A DNA stretch of 64,000 bases from Streptomyces sp. NRRL WC-3605 (GTDB lineage: Bacteria > Actinomycetota > Actinomycetes > Streptomycetales > Streptomycetaceae). The DNA lies in contig NZ_LLZN01000001.1 of the NCBI RefSeq assembly GCF_001509795.1, positions 367,935 through 431,934 of the forward strand. Direction: 5' to 3'. Position numbers and translations under genes: made by a program. Shown here in pieces: positions 30,263 to 40,769 of the stretch (within the stretch, counting starts at the first letter, position 1; each line of letters opens with the position of its first letter). Below the pieces are notes generated by a model. The model searched no databases. It was not told the origin of the DNA and was given only the letters and a program-made list of their open reading frames with translations.

Positions 30263-31204
30263 TCACCGGTGGACGACGACCTTGTCGCCGGTCCGCACCC
30301 GCGCGAACATCTCCCGGATCGCCGGCTCGTCCGCCACGTTCACACAGCCGTGCGAGGCGCCCGCGTAACCCCGGGCCGCGAAGTCCGCCGAGTAGTGCAC
30401 CGCCTGCCCGCCGCTGAAGAACATCGCGTACGGCATCGGGGAGTCGTAGAGCGTCGACACATGGTGCCGGGACTTCCAGTAGACGCTGAACACGCCTTCC
30501 CGCGTCGGGGTGTACTCCGAGCCGAACCGCACCGGCACCGTCAGCTCCGTACGGCCGTCCACCATCCAGCGCAGCGTCCGGCTCTTCTTGCTGACGCACA
30601 GCACCCGCCCGGTCAGGCAGCGCGGGTCAGGCGCGTCGGCCGGCTGCCCGCCCATCAGATACAGGTCCCAGGTGCCGGGCTCCCGCGTCATCCTCAGCAG
30701 CCGCTCCCAGGTGACCCGGTCCGTCCTGCCGGTCCGCGGCAGTCCCCGTTTGCCCTGGAAGCCGCGCACCGCCCGCTCGGTGAGGTCGTCGTAGACGCCG
30801 GTCGGCCCGTCGAAGAGCCAGGCGACCTGGCGCAGCCGCGCCTGGAGCTCCCGTATGTCGCGGCCCTCGTCGCCGCGCTCCCACAGGACGGCGGGCGCGG
30901 CCGGGGCCGCCGGGGCGCTCGGCTTGCCGTCGGGCGGCGCGGACCTCGTCGACGGCTTGCCGCTCGGGAGTTCTACGCGCACCGGTGAGTGCCGTTCCCC
31001 GTCCGGTCCCTCGACCGTGCAGCCGGCGAGCACCGCGAGCGCCGTGCCGCAGGCCAGCGCGGCCGCCGGTACGCGCAGGCCGCCCGCTCGCGCGCCGCGC
31101 CCGCCCCGCGCCCTCCACGGTGTCCGCCCCATGCCCCTGGTACGCATCCAGGCCCCCGTCGTCTCATCGCGGCCACCCCCGGCCGTCCGGATGTCACTCG
31201 ACAT
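30263..31204 (-). CDS. L,D-transpeptidase lipoprotein with peptidoglycan-binding domain
   Basis: 313 residues. Signal peptide with lipobox VLAGC, a Pro/Ala linker, a peptidoglycan-binding-1-like domain (GDEGRDIRELQARLRQVAWL ... GVYDDLTERAVRGFQGKRGL), then a YkuD catalytic domain with the HYSADF histidine region and ASHGCVNV (catalytic Cys about 287). It should make 3-3 cross-links in peptidoglycan or attach proteins, outside the membrane. ATG 31204 is the chosen start; ATG 31144 is also possible since the hydrophobic signal core lies further in. Divergent from the mutase gene. Confidence 0.88.
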   Translation of the reverse strand: MSSDIRTAGGGRDETTGAWMRTRGMGRTPWRARGGRGARAGGLRVPAAALACGTALAVLAGCTVEGPDGERHSPVRVELPSGKPSTRSAPPDGKPSAPAAPAAPAVLWERGDEGRDIRELQARLRQVAWLFDGPTGVYDDLTERAVRGFQGKRGLPRTGRTDRVTWERLLRMTREPGTWDLYLMGGQPADAPDPRCLTGRVLCVSKKSRTLRWMVDGRTELTVPVRFGSEYTPTREGVFSVYWKSRHHVSTLYDSPMPYAMFFSGGQAVHYSADFAARGYAGASHGCVNVADEPAIREMFARVRTGDKVVVHR

Positions 31205-31309
31205 GTTCCCCGCGCGTGACCGGTGGCGAACCAGGCGGCATGGTGGAACACAGGAGTCACGGCGACCGGACCGGCGCCCGACACCCAAGCGACGCGAGAG
31301 GCATCCACC

Positions 31310-32890
<1,581 letters not shown>

Positions 32891-32968
32891 GCACGGCCGC
32901 CGGACGCCGGTGTCCCACCCTGCGGAACACCAGGTGCACGCGCCGGGACACGTGTGACACTCCTGTCC

Positions 32969-33619
32969 ATGTTCGGCGTCATCGATCTCCCCACCTATCT
33001 GGCAGGTCTGGTCCTCATCATCCTGCTGCCCGGTCCCAACTCGCTCTACGTCCTCTCGGTGGCCGCCCGGCGCGGCGTCCGCGCCGGGTACACCGCCGCG
33101 GCCGGCGTCTGGTGCGGGGACGCCGTGCTGATGACCCTGTCCGCCGCGGGGGTGGCCTCGCTGCTCCAGGCGAACGACGTGCTCTTCGGGATCGTGAAGT
33201 ACGCCGGCGCCGGCTATCTGACCTGGCTGGCGATCGGCATGCTGCGGGCCGCCTGGGCCATGTGGCGCTCCCGCCGGGAGACGGTCGCCGCGGCCACGGG
33301 CGAGGCCCCGGCCGGCGAGGAGCGGCCCTTCCGCCGCGCCCTGGTCGTCAGCCTGATCAACCCGAAGGCGATCCTGTTCTTCGTCGCCTTCTTCGTGCAG
33401 TTCGTCGACCCGGCCTACGCCCACCCGGCCGTCTCCTTCGTGGTGCTCGGCACCCTCGCGCAGCTGGCCAGCGTCCTCTACCTCAGCGCCCTGATCTTCA
33501 GCGGCACCCGCCTCGCCGCCGCCTTCCGCCGCCGCAGGCGCCTGTCGGCCGGGGCGACCTCGGCGGCGGGTGCGCTGTTCCTCGGGTTCGCGGTGAAGCT
33601 GTCGCTGGCCGGCGCTTAG
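32969..33619 (+). CDS. LysE/LeuE-family amino-acid exporter
   Basis: 216 residues with about six membrane helices. The family start LVLIILLPGPNSLYVLSVAARRGVRAGY and the later FRRALVVSLINPKAILFFVAFFVQF are typical of the RhtB/LysE superfamily, closest in pattern to LeuE. It would export neutral amino acids. ATG 32969 (MFGVIDLPTYLAG) is chosen because it aligns with the family N-terminus; GTG 32954 adds five residues. Confidence 0.87.
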   Translation: MFGVIDLPTYLAGLVLIILLPGPNSLYVLSVAARRGVRAGYTAAAGVWCGDAVLMTLSAAGVASLLQANDVLFGIVKYAGAGYLTWLAIGMLRAAWAMWRSRRETVAAATGEAPAGEERPFRRALVVSLINPKAILFFVAFFVQFVDPAYAHPAVSFVVLGTLAQLASVLYLSALIFSGTRLAAAFRRRRRLSAGATSAAGALFLGFAVKLSLAGA

Positions 33620-33622
33620 GAG

Positions 33623-35038
33623 TCAGACGAGGCGGAGTTCCTCCGCGTACTCCGTCAGCCCCTCGGCGGTGGTCCCCGCCCATCCCACATAGCCGTCGGG
33701 GCGGACCAGGAAGACGCCCGTGCCGTATGTCGCGTGCGCGCCGATGCGGACCGTGGGCAGGGGGAGCGGGGGCAGGGCGGTGTCCGTGCCGACGGTCAGC
33801 AGGGTCCAGTGCGGCCCCCGGAACGCGTCGAAGAGCCGGACGCCGCCGGCCCGCGCGTCCGGGGTGCGGTCGCCCGCGCGGACCGGGCCGGGCTCGGGGC
33901 GGGTCTCGCGGGTGAGCGACGACTCCCGGTAGCCGAGGCCGAGCTGACGTGTCGCCTGCCCGCGCCGGATCTCGCCGCGGTGCACGCCGGTGGAGACGTC
34001 CAGCATGTGCGCGGCGACGGGCCGCCGCTCCTCCTCGTAGGTGGCGAGCAGGGCCTCGCCGGCGCCGCCGCGCAGCACCGCGCCGAGCTTCCAGCCCAGG
34101 TTGTAGGCGTCCTGCACGCTGGTGTTGAGCCCCTGGCCGCCGGCCGGCGAGTGGACGTGCGCCGCGTCCCCGGCGAGGAACACCCTGCCGTCCCGGAACC
34201 GGTCGGCGAGCGCCATGCGCGGCCGGAAGTCGGAGGCCCAGAGCACCTCGGTGACATCCTCGGGCAGCAGGTGCGAGCGCGCGGCGACGACCTTGCGCAC
34301 GCCCTCCAGGGAGGTGTCCACGGTGGCGCCCTCGGGGAAGCGGGCGACGACCTGGAACTCGTCCGTGCCGGCCAGCGGGCAGATCGCCAGGAAGGCGTCG
34401 TCGTCCCCGCGGGGCGGGAAGATGTGCCAGTTGTCGCGGTCCAGGCCGGTGATCCGGGCGTCCGCCACCAGGCACGGCTGGGGGTCGACGTCCTCGCCGG
34501 TCATGCCGATGCCCAGGGACCGCCGGACCACCGAACGGCCGCCGTCGGCGGCGACGGCGTAGCGGGCGCGCAGCGTGCGGCCGTCCGCGAGCCGGGCGGT
34601 CACGCCTTCCGCGTCCTGGGCGAGCCCGGTCAGTTCGCAGCCGAAGGCGACCTCGCCGCCCAGTCCGGTCAGCCTCTCGTGCAGGATCCGCTGGGTCCGC
34701 CACTGCGCGACCATCCACGGCTCCTCGTACGGGGAGGCCTCGGTGGGTACGGCGGGCTCGGACATGTGGTGCTCGCCGGCCCGCTTCCCGTCCTGCCAGA
34801 TCATGCCGACCGGGTAGGTGCCGCCCGCCGCGCGGATCGCGGGGAGCACGCCGAGGTCGTCGAAGACCTCCAGGGTGCGGGGCTGCAGGCCCTTGCCGCG
34901 TGAGCCGGGGAAGAGCTCCCCGGCGCGCTCCAGCACGAGCGCGTCCACCCCGCGCCGGGCCAGGTCGATCCCGAGGGTGAGGCCGGTCGGCCCCGCTCCC
35001 ACGATCAGGACGTCCGTCGTGCGGGCGTGCTCCGCCAT
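33623..35038 (-). CDS. FAD-dependent aromatic monooxygenase
   Basis: 471 residues. The FAD dinucleotide fold GAGPTGLTLGIDLARRG at the N-terminus, the DG-type motif near YAVAADGGRSVVRRSLG, and the GD motif FLAGDAAHVHSPAGGQGLN place it in the class A flavin monooxygenases (TfdB, PheA and rifampicin-monooxygenase type). It hydroxylates an aromatic or polyketide substrate using NAD(P)H. Divergent from a TetR gene with two palindromic operators in the 72-base gap, so its expression is very likely induced by a small molecule sensed by that regulator. Confidence 0.9.
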   Translation of the reverse strand: MAEHARTTDVLIVGAGPTGLTLGIDLARRGVDALVLERAGELFPGSRGKGLQPRTLEVFDDLGVLPAIRAAGGTYPVGMIWQDGKRAGEHHMSEPAVPTEASPYEEPWMVAQWRTQRILHERLTGLGGEVAFGCELTGLAQDAEGVTARLADGRTLRARYAVAADGGRSVVRRSLGIGMTGEDVDPQPCLVADARITGLDRDNWHIFPPRGDDDAFLAICPLAGTDEFQVVARFPEGATVDTSLEGVRKVVAARSHLLPEDVTEVLWASDFRPRMALADRFRDGRVFLAGDAAHVHSPAGGQGLNTSVQDAYNLGWKLGAVLRGGAGEALLATYEEERRPVAAHMLDVSTGVHRGEIRRGQATRQLGLGYRESSLTRETRPEPGPVRAGDRTPDARAGGVRLFDAFRGPHWTLLTVGTDTALPPLPLPTVRIGAHATYGTGVFLVRPDGYVGWAGTTAEGLTEYAEELRLV

Positions 35039-35049
35039 CGCGTCACTCC

Positions 35050-35100
35050 TTAACGTTGTTAAGTGCCGTCTGCCGCCGAGCGTGCCCTTAACGGCGTTAA
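35050..35100. promoter_or_regulatory. Two TTAAC-N3-GTTAA operators in the monooxygenase/tetR divergent promoter
   Basis: TTAACGTTGTTAA (35050-35062) and TTAACGGCGTTAA (35088-35100) are 13-base palindromes with centres 38 bases apart. They fill the gap between the two divergent genes and are A/T-rich against the local background. Probable binding sites of the TetR protein encoded at 35111. Confidence 0.8.
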
Positions 35101-35110
35101 ACTGTCAAGC

Positions 35111-35761
35111 GTGAGCACCGAACGCCGCGCGCCCCTCGACCGCACCCGGGTCGCCGACACCGCCCTGAGACTGCTGAACGAGGTCGGCCTGGACGGGCTG
35201 ACCCTGCGCGCCATCGCCCGTGAACTGGATGTGAAGGCGCCAGCCCTGTACTGGCACTTCAAGGACAAGCAGGCGCTGCTCGACGAGATGGCGACCGAGA
35301 TGTACCGGCGGATGGTCGCCGGGACCCCGCTTGATCCCGGCGACACCTGGCGCGAGCGGCTGCTGAAGACGAACCGCGGGCTGCGCGCGGCGCTGCGCGG
35401 CTACCGCGACGGCGCGAAGGTGTTCAGCGGCTCACGGTTCACCGGCATGGTGCATGCCGAGCAGATGGAGGACGGCCTGCGGCTGTTCACAGCCGCGGGC
35501 TTCACCCTCGCCCAGGCCGTCCGCGCGACCTCGACGGCGTACGCCTACACGCTCGGCTTCGTCACCGAGGAGCAGGGCGTCGAACCGCTGCCCGGCGAGC
35601 GCCGCGAGGGCTACGACATCGAGGAACGCGCCCGGATGATGGCCGACTACCCGCTGTCGGCGCGGGCGGGCGCCGAGATCTTCGCCGACTACGACCAGCA
35701 CTTCGAGGAGGGGCTGGCCCTCGTGATCGCCGGCGTCGAGGCCCGCTACGGGATCAGTTGA
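35111..35761 (+). CDS. TetR-family regulator with tetracycline-repressor-type C-terminus
   Basis: 216 residues. N-terminal helix-turn-helix (RTRVADTALRLLNEVGLDGLTLRAIARELDVKAPALYWHFKDKQAL), then a helical ligand-binding domain resembling TetR_C (LDPGDTWRERLLKTNRGLRAALRGYRDGAKVF). GTG 35111 sits 11 bases after the second operator, so it may be leaderless or have a very short leader. It likely represses both itself and the divergent monooxygenase. The 3' end overlaps the convergent acyltransferase gene by 8 bases. Confidence 0.9.
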   Translation: MSTERRAPLDRTRVADTALRLLNEVGLDGLTLRAIARELDVKAPALYWHFKDKQALLDEMATEMYRRMVAGTPLDPGDTWRERLLKTNRGLRAALRGYRDGAKVFSGSRFTGMVHAEQMEDGLRLFTAAGFTLAQAVRATSTAYAYTLGFVTEEQGVEPLPGERREGYDIEERARMMADYPLSARAGAEIFADYDQHFEEGLALVIAGVEARYGIS

Positions 35762-36896
35762 GCGCCGCTCGTGGCCTGCGGGACGTCCGCCCGGACAGGG
35801 TGCGGCGCAGCAGCGGGGTCGCCCACTCCTCGACGTACCGGTTGAGCAGCCGCGCCAGCAGCAGCATCGCGGCCACCGTGAGCAGGGCCGTGACGGACGA
35901 GGGCAGGCCGAGCCCCTGGTGCAGCGCCTCGATCACGACCCAGCCCAGATGCTCGTGGACGAGGTAGAACGGGTACGTCAGCGCGCCGGCGACCGTCAGC
36001 CAGCGCCAGTCCGCCCGGGCGAGCCAGCCCAGCGCGATCGCGGCGACGGCCAGAAAGCCGCAGGTGACGACCAGGACGATCCCGAGGGAGCTGCGGTAGG
36101 AGAACGCGTCGACGTCCGGCGCGTGCCACAGCCGGGCCACCGCGTAGTGCTGGCCGATCAGCCAGCTGACGCCCACGATGCCCCACGCGTAGGCGTCACG
36201 TCGGTCGCGGTGCACCAGGTACAGGCCGACACCGCCGATGAAGAAGGGCGCGTACTCGGGCATCAGCACGAGGTCGAGGAGCGGTTCCCCGGCGCCCTGC
36301 GCGAGAGCCGCCGCGAGCGTCCAGGCCGCGCAGAACAGGATGATCCGCCGCCGGCTCGCGCCGGGCAGCACGACGCACAGCGCGAACAGCGCGTAGAAGC
36401 GGATCTCCGCCCACAGCGTCCAGCACACCCCCAGCACCCGGTCGGCGCCCAGCGGCTGCTGGAGCATCGTCAGGTTCAGCAGCGCGTCGGACGGCGACAC
36501 CGCCCGGTACGCCACGACCGGCAGCGCGAACACGGCCGTCACCAGGACGACCGCGGCCCAGTACGCGGGCAGCAGGCGGGCCGCGCGGGACGCGAAGAAC
36601 GACGTCAGGGTGCGGCCCCAGCCGCTCATGCAGATCACGAACCCGCTGATCACGAAGAACACCTGCACGCCCAGGCAGCCGTACGCGAACCAGCCGTGCA
36701 GCGTCGGGAACTGCAGGCTCGGCGAGGTGCCCCAGGCGTCGGCGACCTCGCCGTCGCGTCCGCCGTAGTGATACGCGGCCACCATCAGCGCGGCGACCAG
36801 ACGTAGCCCGTCCAGGGCGCGCAGCCGGGTCGGACGGGGTGGAGCCGGGGTGGTGGGGCGGGCCGGGGTGACCTCGGCGGCGGGCGCGTCGATCAC
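35754..36896 (-). CDS. Acyltransferase family 3 (O-acetyltransferase-like) membrane protein
   Basis: 380 residues with about ten membrane helices. The family signature is LRALDGLRLVAALMVAAYHYGG followed by GVQVFFVISGFVICMSGWGRT, as in O-acyltransferases that modify surface sugars. Last gene of the minus-strand glycopolymer unit; its GTG (36896) overlaps the stop of the polysialyltransferase-like gene as GTGA. Given this coupling it probably acylates the polymer built by the neighbouring transferases; the acceptor is inferred. Confidence 0.88.
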   Translation of the reverse strand: MIDAPAAEVTPARPTTPAPPRPTRLRALDGLRLVAALMVAAYHYGGRDGEVADAWGTSPSLQFPTLHGWFAYGCLGVQVFFVISGFVICMSGWGRTLTSFFASRAARLLPAYWAAVVLVTAVFALPVVAYRAVSPSDALLNLTMLQQPLGADRVLGVCWTLWAEIRFYALFALCVVLPGASRRRIILFCAAWTLAAALAQGAGEPLLDLVLMPEYAPFFIGGVGLYLVHRDRRDAYAWGIVGVSWLIGQHYAVARLWHAPDVDAFSYRSSLGIVLVVTCGFLAVAAIALGWLARADWRWLTVAGALTYPFYLVHEHLGWVVIEALHQGLGLPSSVTALLTVAAMLLLARLLNRYVEEWATPLLRRTLSGRTSRRPRAALN

Positions 36897-38236
36897 GAGG
36901 CGCCCCCGCGGGCCGACCGGCGTATGTCCCGGGCCCGGCGGGCCACGCGGCGGACCGTGGCGTTGCGCGGGATGAACGCCAGCTGCGCGGGCAGCCCGCC
37001 CGGCAGCCCCAGCGAGGTCAGCCGCCTGCGCTTGAAGTAGCGCAGGGTGCCCTCGTCCTGATGGAGCGCCAGGAACCGCTCGGTCTCCGCGCGCAGGCCC
37101 GGCAGGATCTTCGGCTGCATCGCGAAACCGACCGCGCGCACCAGCGCGGACAGTGCCTCCACGTCCCGGCCCGCGCGCCGCCCGGCGACCGCCGCCCCGT
37201 CCTCCAGCGCGGGCAGCAGCGCGTCCACGATCGTGACGGGCACCCGGTTGCTGTTCTCGTACGGCGTCAGCCGCTCCAGCAGCAGCTCCGTGCCGACCCG
37301 GGCGACCGTCAGGCCGTACAGCGCGGACGCCGTGAGCAGCGCGGTGGAGAAGCAGCCGGCCACCAGCGCGGGACGCGTCCGCTGGAACAGCACCTCGGCG
37401 AGGACCGGCGTGTCGCAGACGGTGAGCTCGGCGCCGAGCCGCTCCGCCTCCTCCTCCAGGCTGCGGGTGAACCGCGCGGGCGCCGAGGGGTGCGGCTTGA
37501 ACACCACCCGCCCGTGACCGAGCGCCACCACGCCCCTCAGCATCCGCAGATGCAGGTCGTCCTCCTCCTCGGGGGTGAGGATGCCGAGCGCGGAGAGGTA
37601 CTGGCCGAGCAACAGGGCCGGCTCCTCGACGTCCGGCAGGCCGTCCTCCCCGTCCGTGAGGTCGGCCAGCACCTTCGTGAGGGCCGGCGTCGGCACGGTC
37701 TCCGCCGGGACGCCGAACTCGGTGAGCAGCAGTGGGGCGAGCCCCGGCACCAGGTCGACGTGCAGCACCCTGTCCACCCGGGTGCCGACCAGCGGGTCGA
37801 TCTTGTTGCGGGTCGGGCCGTAGCTCATCAGGCCGTCGGCGTAGACGGTGACCGGGGCGCCGGTGAAGATCCGGGCGAGCGCCAGCGACGGGTCGACCTG
37901 GATCGACTCCACCGCCAGCGCCACGTCGTCGTCGCCCAGCCGCCACTCGTGGCGCACGAACCGCTCCCACAGCGGCAGGTCGTCCGGCCGGGGCGTCCAG
38001 CCGCCGGGGTGGAACGGGAAGATCGTCTCGTTGTACGACAGCACGTCGTCGAAGCGGTCGCGCAGCCGCCCGAAGCCCGGCAGGGACTCCAGGCCCGGCG
38101 TGGTCTCCGGGTTCGCCGCGTTGTTGCAGACCAGCAGGATCCGCCGGTCCGCGGGGCCGAAGCAGCCGGCGTCCAGGGCGGCGGCCAGGGTGGCGGCGCC
38201 GTACAGCGTGGACGCCTGGAAGATCTGGGTCGTCAC
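36893..38236 (-). CDS. Polysialyltransferase-like glycosyltransferase
   Basis: 447 residues. Starts TTQIFQASTLYGAATLAAALDAG, with LLVCNNAANPET in the first strand. The bacterial sialyltransferase motifs can be seen: an acidic-Gly motif (YADGLMSYG), the HP motif (VVFKPHPSAPA), and the Ser/Thr motif (GCFSTALLTASALYG). These bind the CMP-sugar donor in GT38/GT52-type enzymes. It probably transfers or polymerises a nonulosonic acid. The GTG overlaps the stop of the upstream GT2 gene (GTGA). Cytoplasmic, no membrane helices. Confidence 0.82.
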   Translation of the reverse strand: MTTQIFQASTLYGAATLAAALDAGCFGPADRRILLVCNNAANPETTPGLESLPGFGRLRDRFDDVLSYNETIFPFHPGGWTPRPDDLPLWERFVRHEWRLGDDDVALAVESIQVDPSLALARIFTGAPVTVYADGLMSYGPTRNKIDPLVGTRVDRVLHVDLVPGLAPLLLTEFGVPAETVPTPALTKVLADLTDGEDGLPDVEEPALLLGQYLSALGILTPEEEDDLHLRMLRGVVALGHGRVVFKPHPSAPARFTRSLEEEAERLGAELTVCDTPVLAEVLFQRTRPALVAGCFSTALLTASALYGLTVARVGTELLLERLTPYENSNRVPVTIVDALLPALEDGAAVAGRRAGRDVEALSALVRAVGFAMQPKILPGLRAETERFLALHQDEGTLRYFKRRRLTSLGLPGGLPAQLAFIPRNATVRRVARRARDIRRSARGGAS

Positions 38237-39210
38237 GCGGCGGCCCCCGCGACGGCGGGACGGCGACGCAGCCGGCGCAGCCGGGTGGCGCGCCGCACGT
38301 CCATCGAGTCCAGCGCCTCCTCCAGCACGTCCTGCGGCATCCGCCGCAGCGCCCCGGCACTCATCGCTTTCAGTTTTCTCGCCACCGCGGGCTCGAACCT
38401 CTCGATGGATCCCAGATGATGGGAAATGATGGCGCAATACGTGCGCACGGCTTTCGGCAGCAGGATGTCCGCCGCGGGGTCCTCGGCGGTTTCCGTGACG
38501 ACCTGGTCGAATGCGCGGATGAAATCCAATTGCCGTACGTCCCCGATCTGCGTCAGAGAAGAGGCGACCCCGCGCCGGTAGAAGACGCCGAGCAGGCCGG
38601 CCACCGCGAAGGAATCCGCCTCCCGGTGCAGCCGCCAGATCCACGGCCGGTCCTCCGCGGTGCGCAGCCCGTCGGTGAAGTGCAGCAGCCCCCGCTCGAC
38701 CAGCCGGCGGTGGTAGATCCCCGCCCAGGCGTACGCGTAGTCCACGGACGTGGAGCGGTCGGCGGGCAGGATCGCGTCCCGCGGGCGCAGCACGACCCCG
38801 CGCCGGCCGTGCGGCACCCGGTGCACACCGCGCGCCCGCCCCGTGCACTGGACGTGGTCCGTGCGCACGAAGTCGCAGCCCAGCTCCTCGATCGCGGCGA
38901 CGAGCCGGTCGTAATAGCCGGGCGCGAGCCAGTCGTCGCCGTCCAGGAACGTCAGGTACTCGCCGCGCGCCCGGTCGATCCCGGTGTTGCGCGCGGTCGC
39001 CAGTCCACCGTTCCTCTCGTGCCGCACGAGGACGGCACCCGGCAGCTCGCGCTCGGCGCGCGCGAGGATCTCCGGTGTCCCGTCGCGCGAGCAGTCGTCG
39101 ACGAGGATGAACTCGAAGTCGTCGCGCGCGTTCGCACGAAGGCTCCGAAGGGTTTCGGGCGCGTATTGCCGCACATTGAAGAACGGCACGATGACGGAGA
39201 GCTTGACCAC
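38233..39210 (-). CDS. Family 2 glycosyltransferase
   Basis: 325 residues. GT-A fold start KLSVIVPFFNVRQYAPETLRSL, the donor-binding DDCSRDGTPEIL, and the metal-binding DxD in TFLDGDDWLAPGYYD. The second half has AEDRPWIWRLHREA, a frequent acceptor-side motif. First gene of the three-gene minus-strand unit, GTGA-coupled to the polysialyltransferase-like gene. It may add a linker or a neutral hexose to the polymer. Start GTG 39210 has no clear Shine-Dalgarno site. Confidence 0.88.
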   Translation of the reverse strand: MVKLSVIVPFFNVRQYAPETLRSLRANARDDFEFILVDDCSRDGTPEILARAERELPGAVLVRHERNGGLATARNTGIDRARGEYLTFLDGDDWLAPGYYDRLVAAIEELGCDFVRTDHVQCTGRARGVHRVPHGRRGVVLRPRDAILPADRSTSVDYAYAWAGIYHRRLVERGLLHFTDGLRTAEDRPWIWRLHREADSFAVAGLLGVFYRRGVASSLTQIGDVRQLDFIRAFDQVVTETAEDPAADILLPKAVRTYCAIISHHLGSIERFEPAVARKLKAMSAGALRRMPQDVLEEALDSMDVRRATRLRRLRRRPAVAGAAA

Positions 39211-39408
39211 GGAAATGACGGTAGGGCGCGGCCCGGCATTCGTCTTGACGCCTTCCTTGAATTCAGGTGAACGACGTGTGGCGAAGCCGTGAACCGGGTC
39301 CTTTTCCGGGCTTGGCGCGACCCGATTCGCCGTTCGTCGGTGTGCTGTTAACCGTTTGTTGTGTTCGGGTTGGGCGGGAGCTCCGAAAGGGTTCCTAGCG
39401 TCCTCGAC
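39211..39408. promoter_or_regulatory. Divergent promoter region of the glycopolymer locus
   Basis: 198 bases between the two transcription units, locally less GC-rich (CTGTTAACCGTTTGTTGTG near 39340). For the right-hand unit, TAGCGT at 39396-39401 lies about 8 bases before GTG 39409, with TTGGGC at 39370 as a poorly spaced -35 box (20 bases). This would give a leaderless mRNA. No palindromic operator stands out. Confidence 0.4.
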
Positions 39409-40722
39409 GTGCCAGCAAGTACGACGAAGACCCGGCGAACGGCCGTGCTCGCGGATTCCGACACCCGGTGGAAATGGGGAGCGCTCACCGCGCACCGCAT
39501 CGCCCCCGAGGACGCGGACGTCCGCCTGGACGGCTACCTCCTGCGCGGCCGGGCCACGCCCACGGCCCGCCAGCTCCAGGAGACCGGCGCCCCCGCCGAC
39601 TCCCTGCAAGAGGTGACCGCGGCCGAGTTCCTGCGCGTCATGGCGCGGGAGCCGTACGACGTGGTCGTCCTCGCCCTGGTCGGCGGCGGCGTGCAGGCCA
39701 TGCTGCACGGGCTGCGCGCGGTGTGGGCGGACCGTCCCGAGCGCCCCGTCGTCGTCACCGGCTACGTCGGCGTCGTGTACGAGAAGCTCGCCGACGGCCT
39801 GCTGCTGCGGCACGGCGCGGACCTCGTCCTCGCCAACTCGCGGCAGGACGCCGAGCGTTTCCGCGCGGTGTACGAGGGGGTCGGCGCCGACGCCTCGGCG
39901 GTGACCGAGGTGGCGCTGCCCTTCCTCGGCGGAGAGCCGCACACCGGCGGACGCGAGCCCCGCACCGTGGTGTTCGCGGCCCAGCCCTCCGTGCCGGACA
40001 ACCGCCGGGACCGCGCCTACCTGCTGAACCGCCTCATCGGGCACGCCCGCGCACACCCCGAGCGCGAGGTGCTGCTCAAACTGCGCTCCAGACCCGGCGA
40101 ACAGACCACCCACATCGAGGAACTGCCGTACCAGAAACTGGCCCGGGGCCAGGACCTGCCGCCCAACCTCCGCCTGGTGTACGGGCACATGGGGGAGGTG
40201 CTGGACCGCACCGACCTCCTCGTCACGGTCAGCTCCACCGCCGCCCTGGAGGCCCTGCACCGCCGTGTCCCCACGGCCGTCCTCACCGACCTCGGGGTGC
40301 GCGAGGCCCTCGGCAACCACCACTTCGTCGGCTCCGGCTGCCTCGCCTCCTGGGACCAGCTCGACGCCGGGTACCGGCCCGAGCCGGACGAGGAGTGGGT
40401 GGCCCGGCAGGGAGTGGCCGCCGGCGGAACCTACGCCACGGCGTTCGACCCCGCCCGCGCACGCGTCGCCCGCCTGCTGGACCGGCCGGGCGGCCTGCCG
40501 CCGCTCGCGCCCTGGTACACGCCGGAGACCGCGCCCGGCTACCTGCCCGGCGTCCTCGCCCGCCACCACCTCGGCCCCGACGGCGTACCGCTGCCCGGAG
40601 CGCCCGCCGCCGACAAGGCGCCCGGCGCCGTCCGGCAGATCGTGCGCCGGGCCGCGCGCGGCGCCTACCGCCACGGCGTCCAGCGCGTCGCCCCCGCGAT
40701 CCGGCGGATGGGCGAGCTGTGA
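39409..40722 (+). CDS. Putative glycosyltransferase (DUF6716 type)
   Basis: 437 residues. Two Rossmann-like halves without membrane segments: TAVLADSDTRWKWGALTAHRI at the start, VVVTGYVGVVYEKLADGLLLRHGADLVLANS in the middle and TDLLVTVSSTAALEALHRRVPTAVLTD in the C-terminal half. The last has the Ser/Thr motif and surroundings seen in GT-B capsule polymerases. I recall this as the DUF6716 family in Streptomyces. First gene of the plus-strand unit; 47 bases before the NeuA-HAD gene. Donor and acceptor unknown. Start GTG 39409 may be at the mRNA end. Confidence 0.75.
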   Translation: MPASTTKTRRTAVLADSDTRWKWGALTAHRIAPEDADVRLDGYLLRGRATPTARQLQETGAPADSLQEVTAAEFLRVMAREPYDVVVLALVGGGVQAMLHGLRAVWADRPERPVVVTGYVGVVYEKLADGLLLRHGADLVLANSRQDAERFRAVYEGVGADASAVTEVALPFLGGEPHTGGREPRTVVFAAQPSVPDNRRDRAYLLNRLIGHARAHPEREVLLKLRSRPGEQTTHIEELPYQKLARGQDLPPNLRLVYGHMGEVLDRTDLLVTVSSTAALEALHRRVPTAVLTDLGVREALGNHHFVGSGCLASWDQLDAGYRPEPDEEWVARQGVAAGGTYATAFDPARARVARLLDRPGGLPPLAPWYTPETAPGYLPGVLARHHLGPDGVPLPGAPAADKAPGAVRQIVRRAARGAYRHGVQRVAPAIRRMGEL

Positions 40723-40769
40723 CCCCCCACCGACGGCCCCACCGACGTTCCCACCCCCAAGGAGACCCC

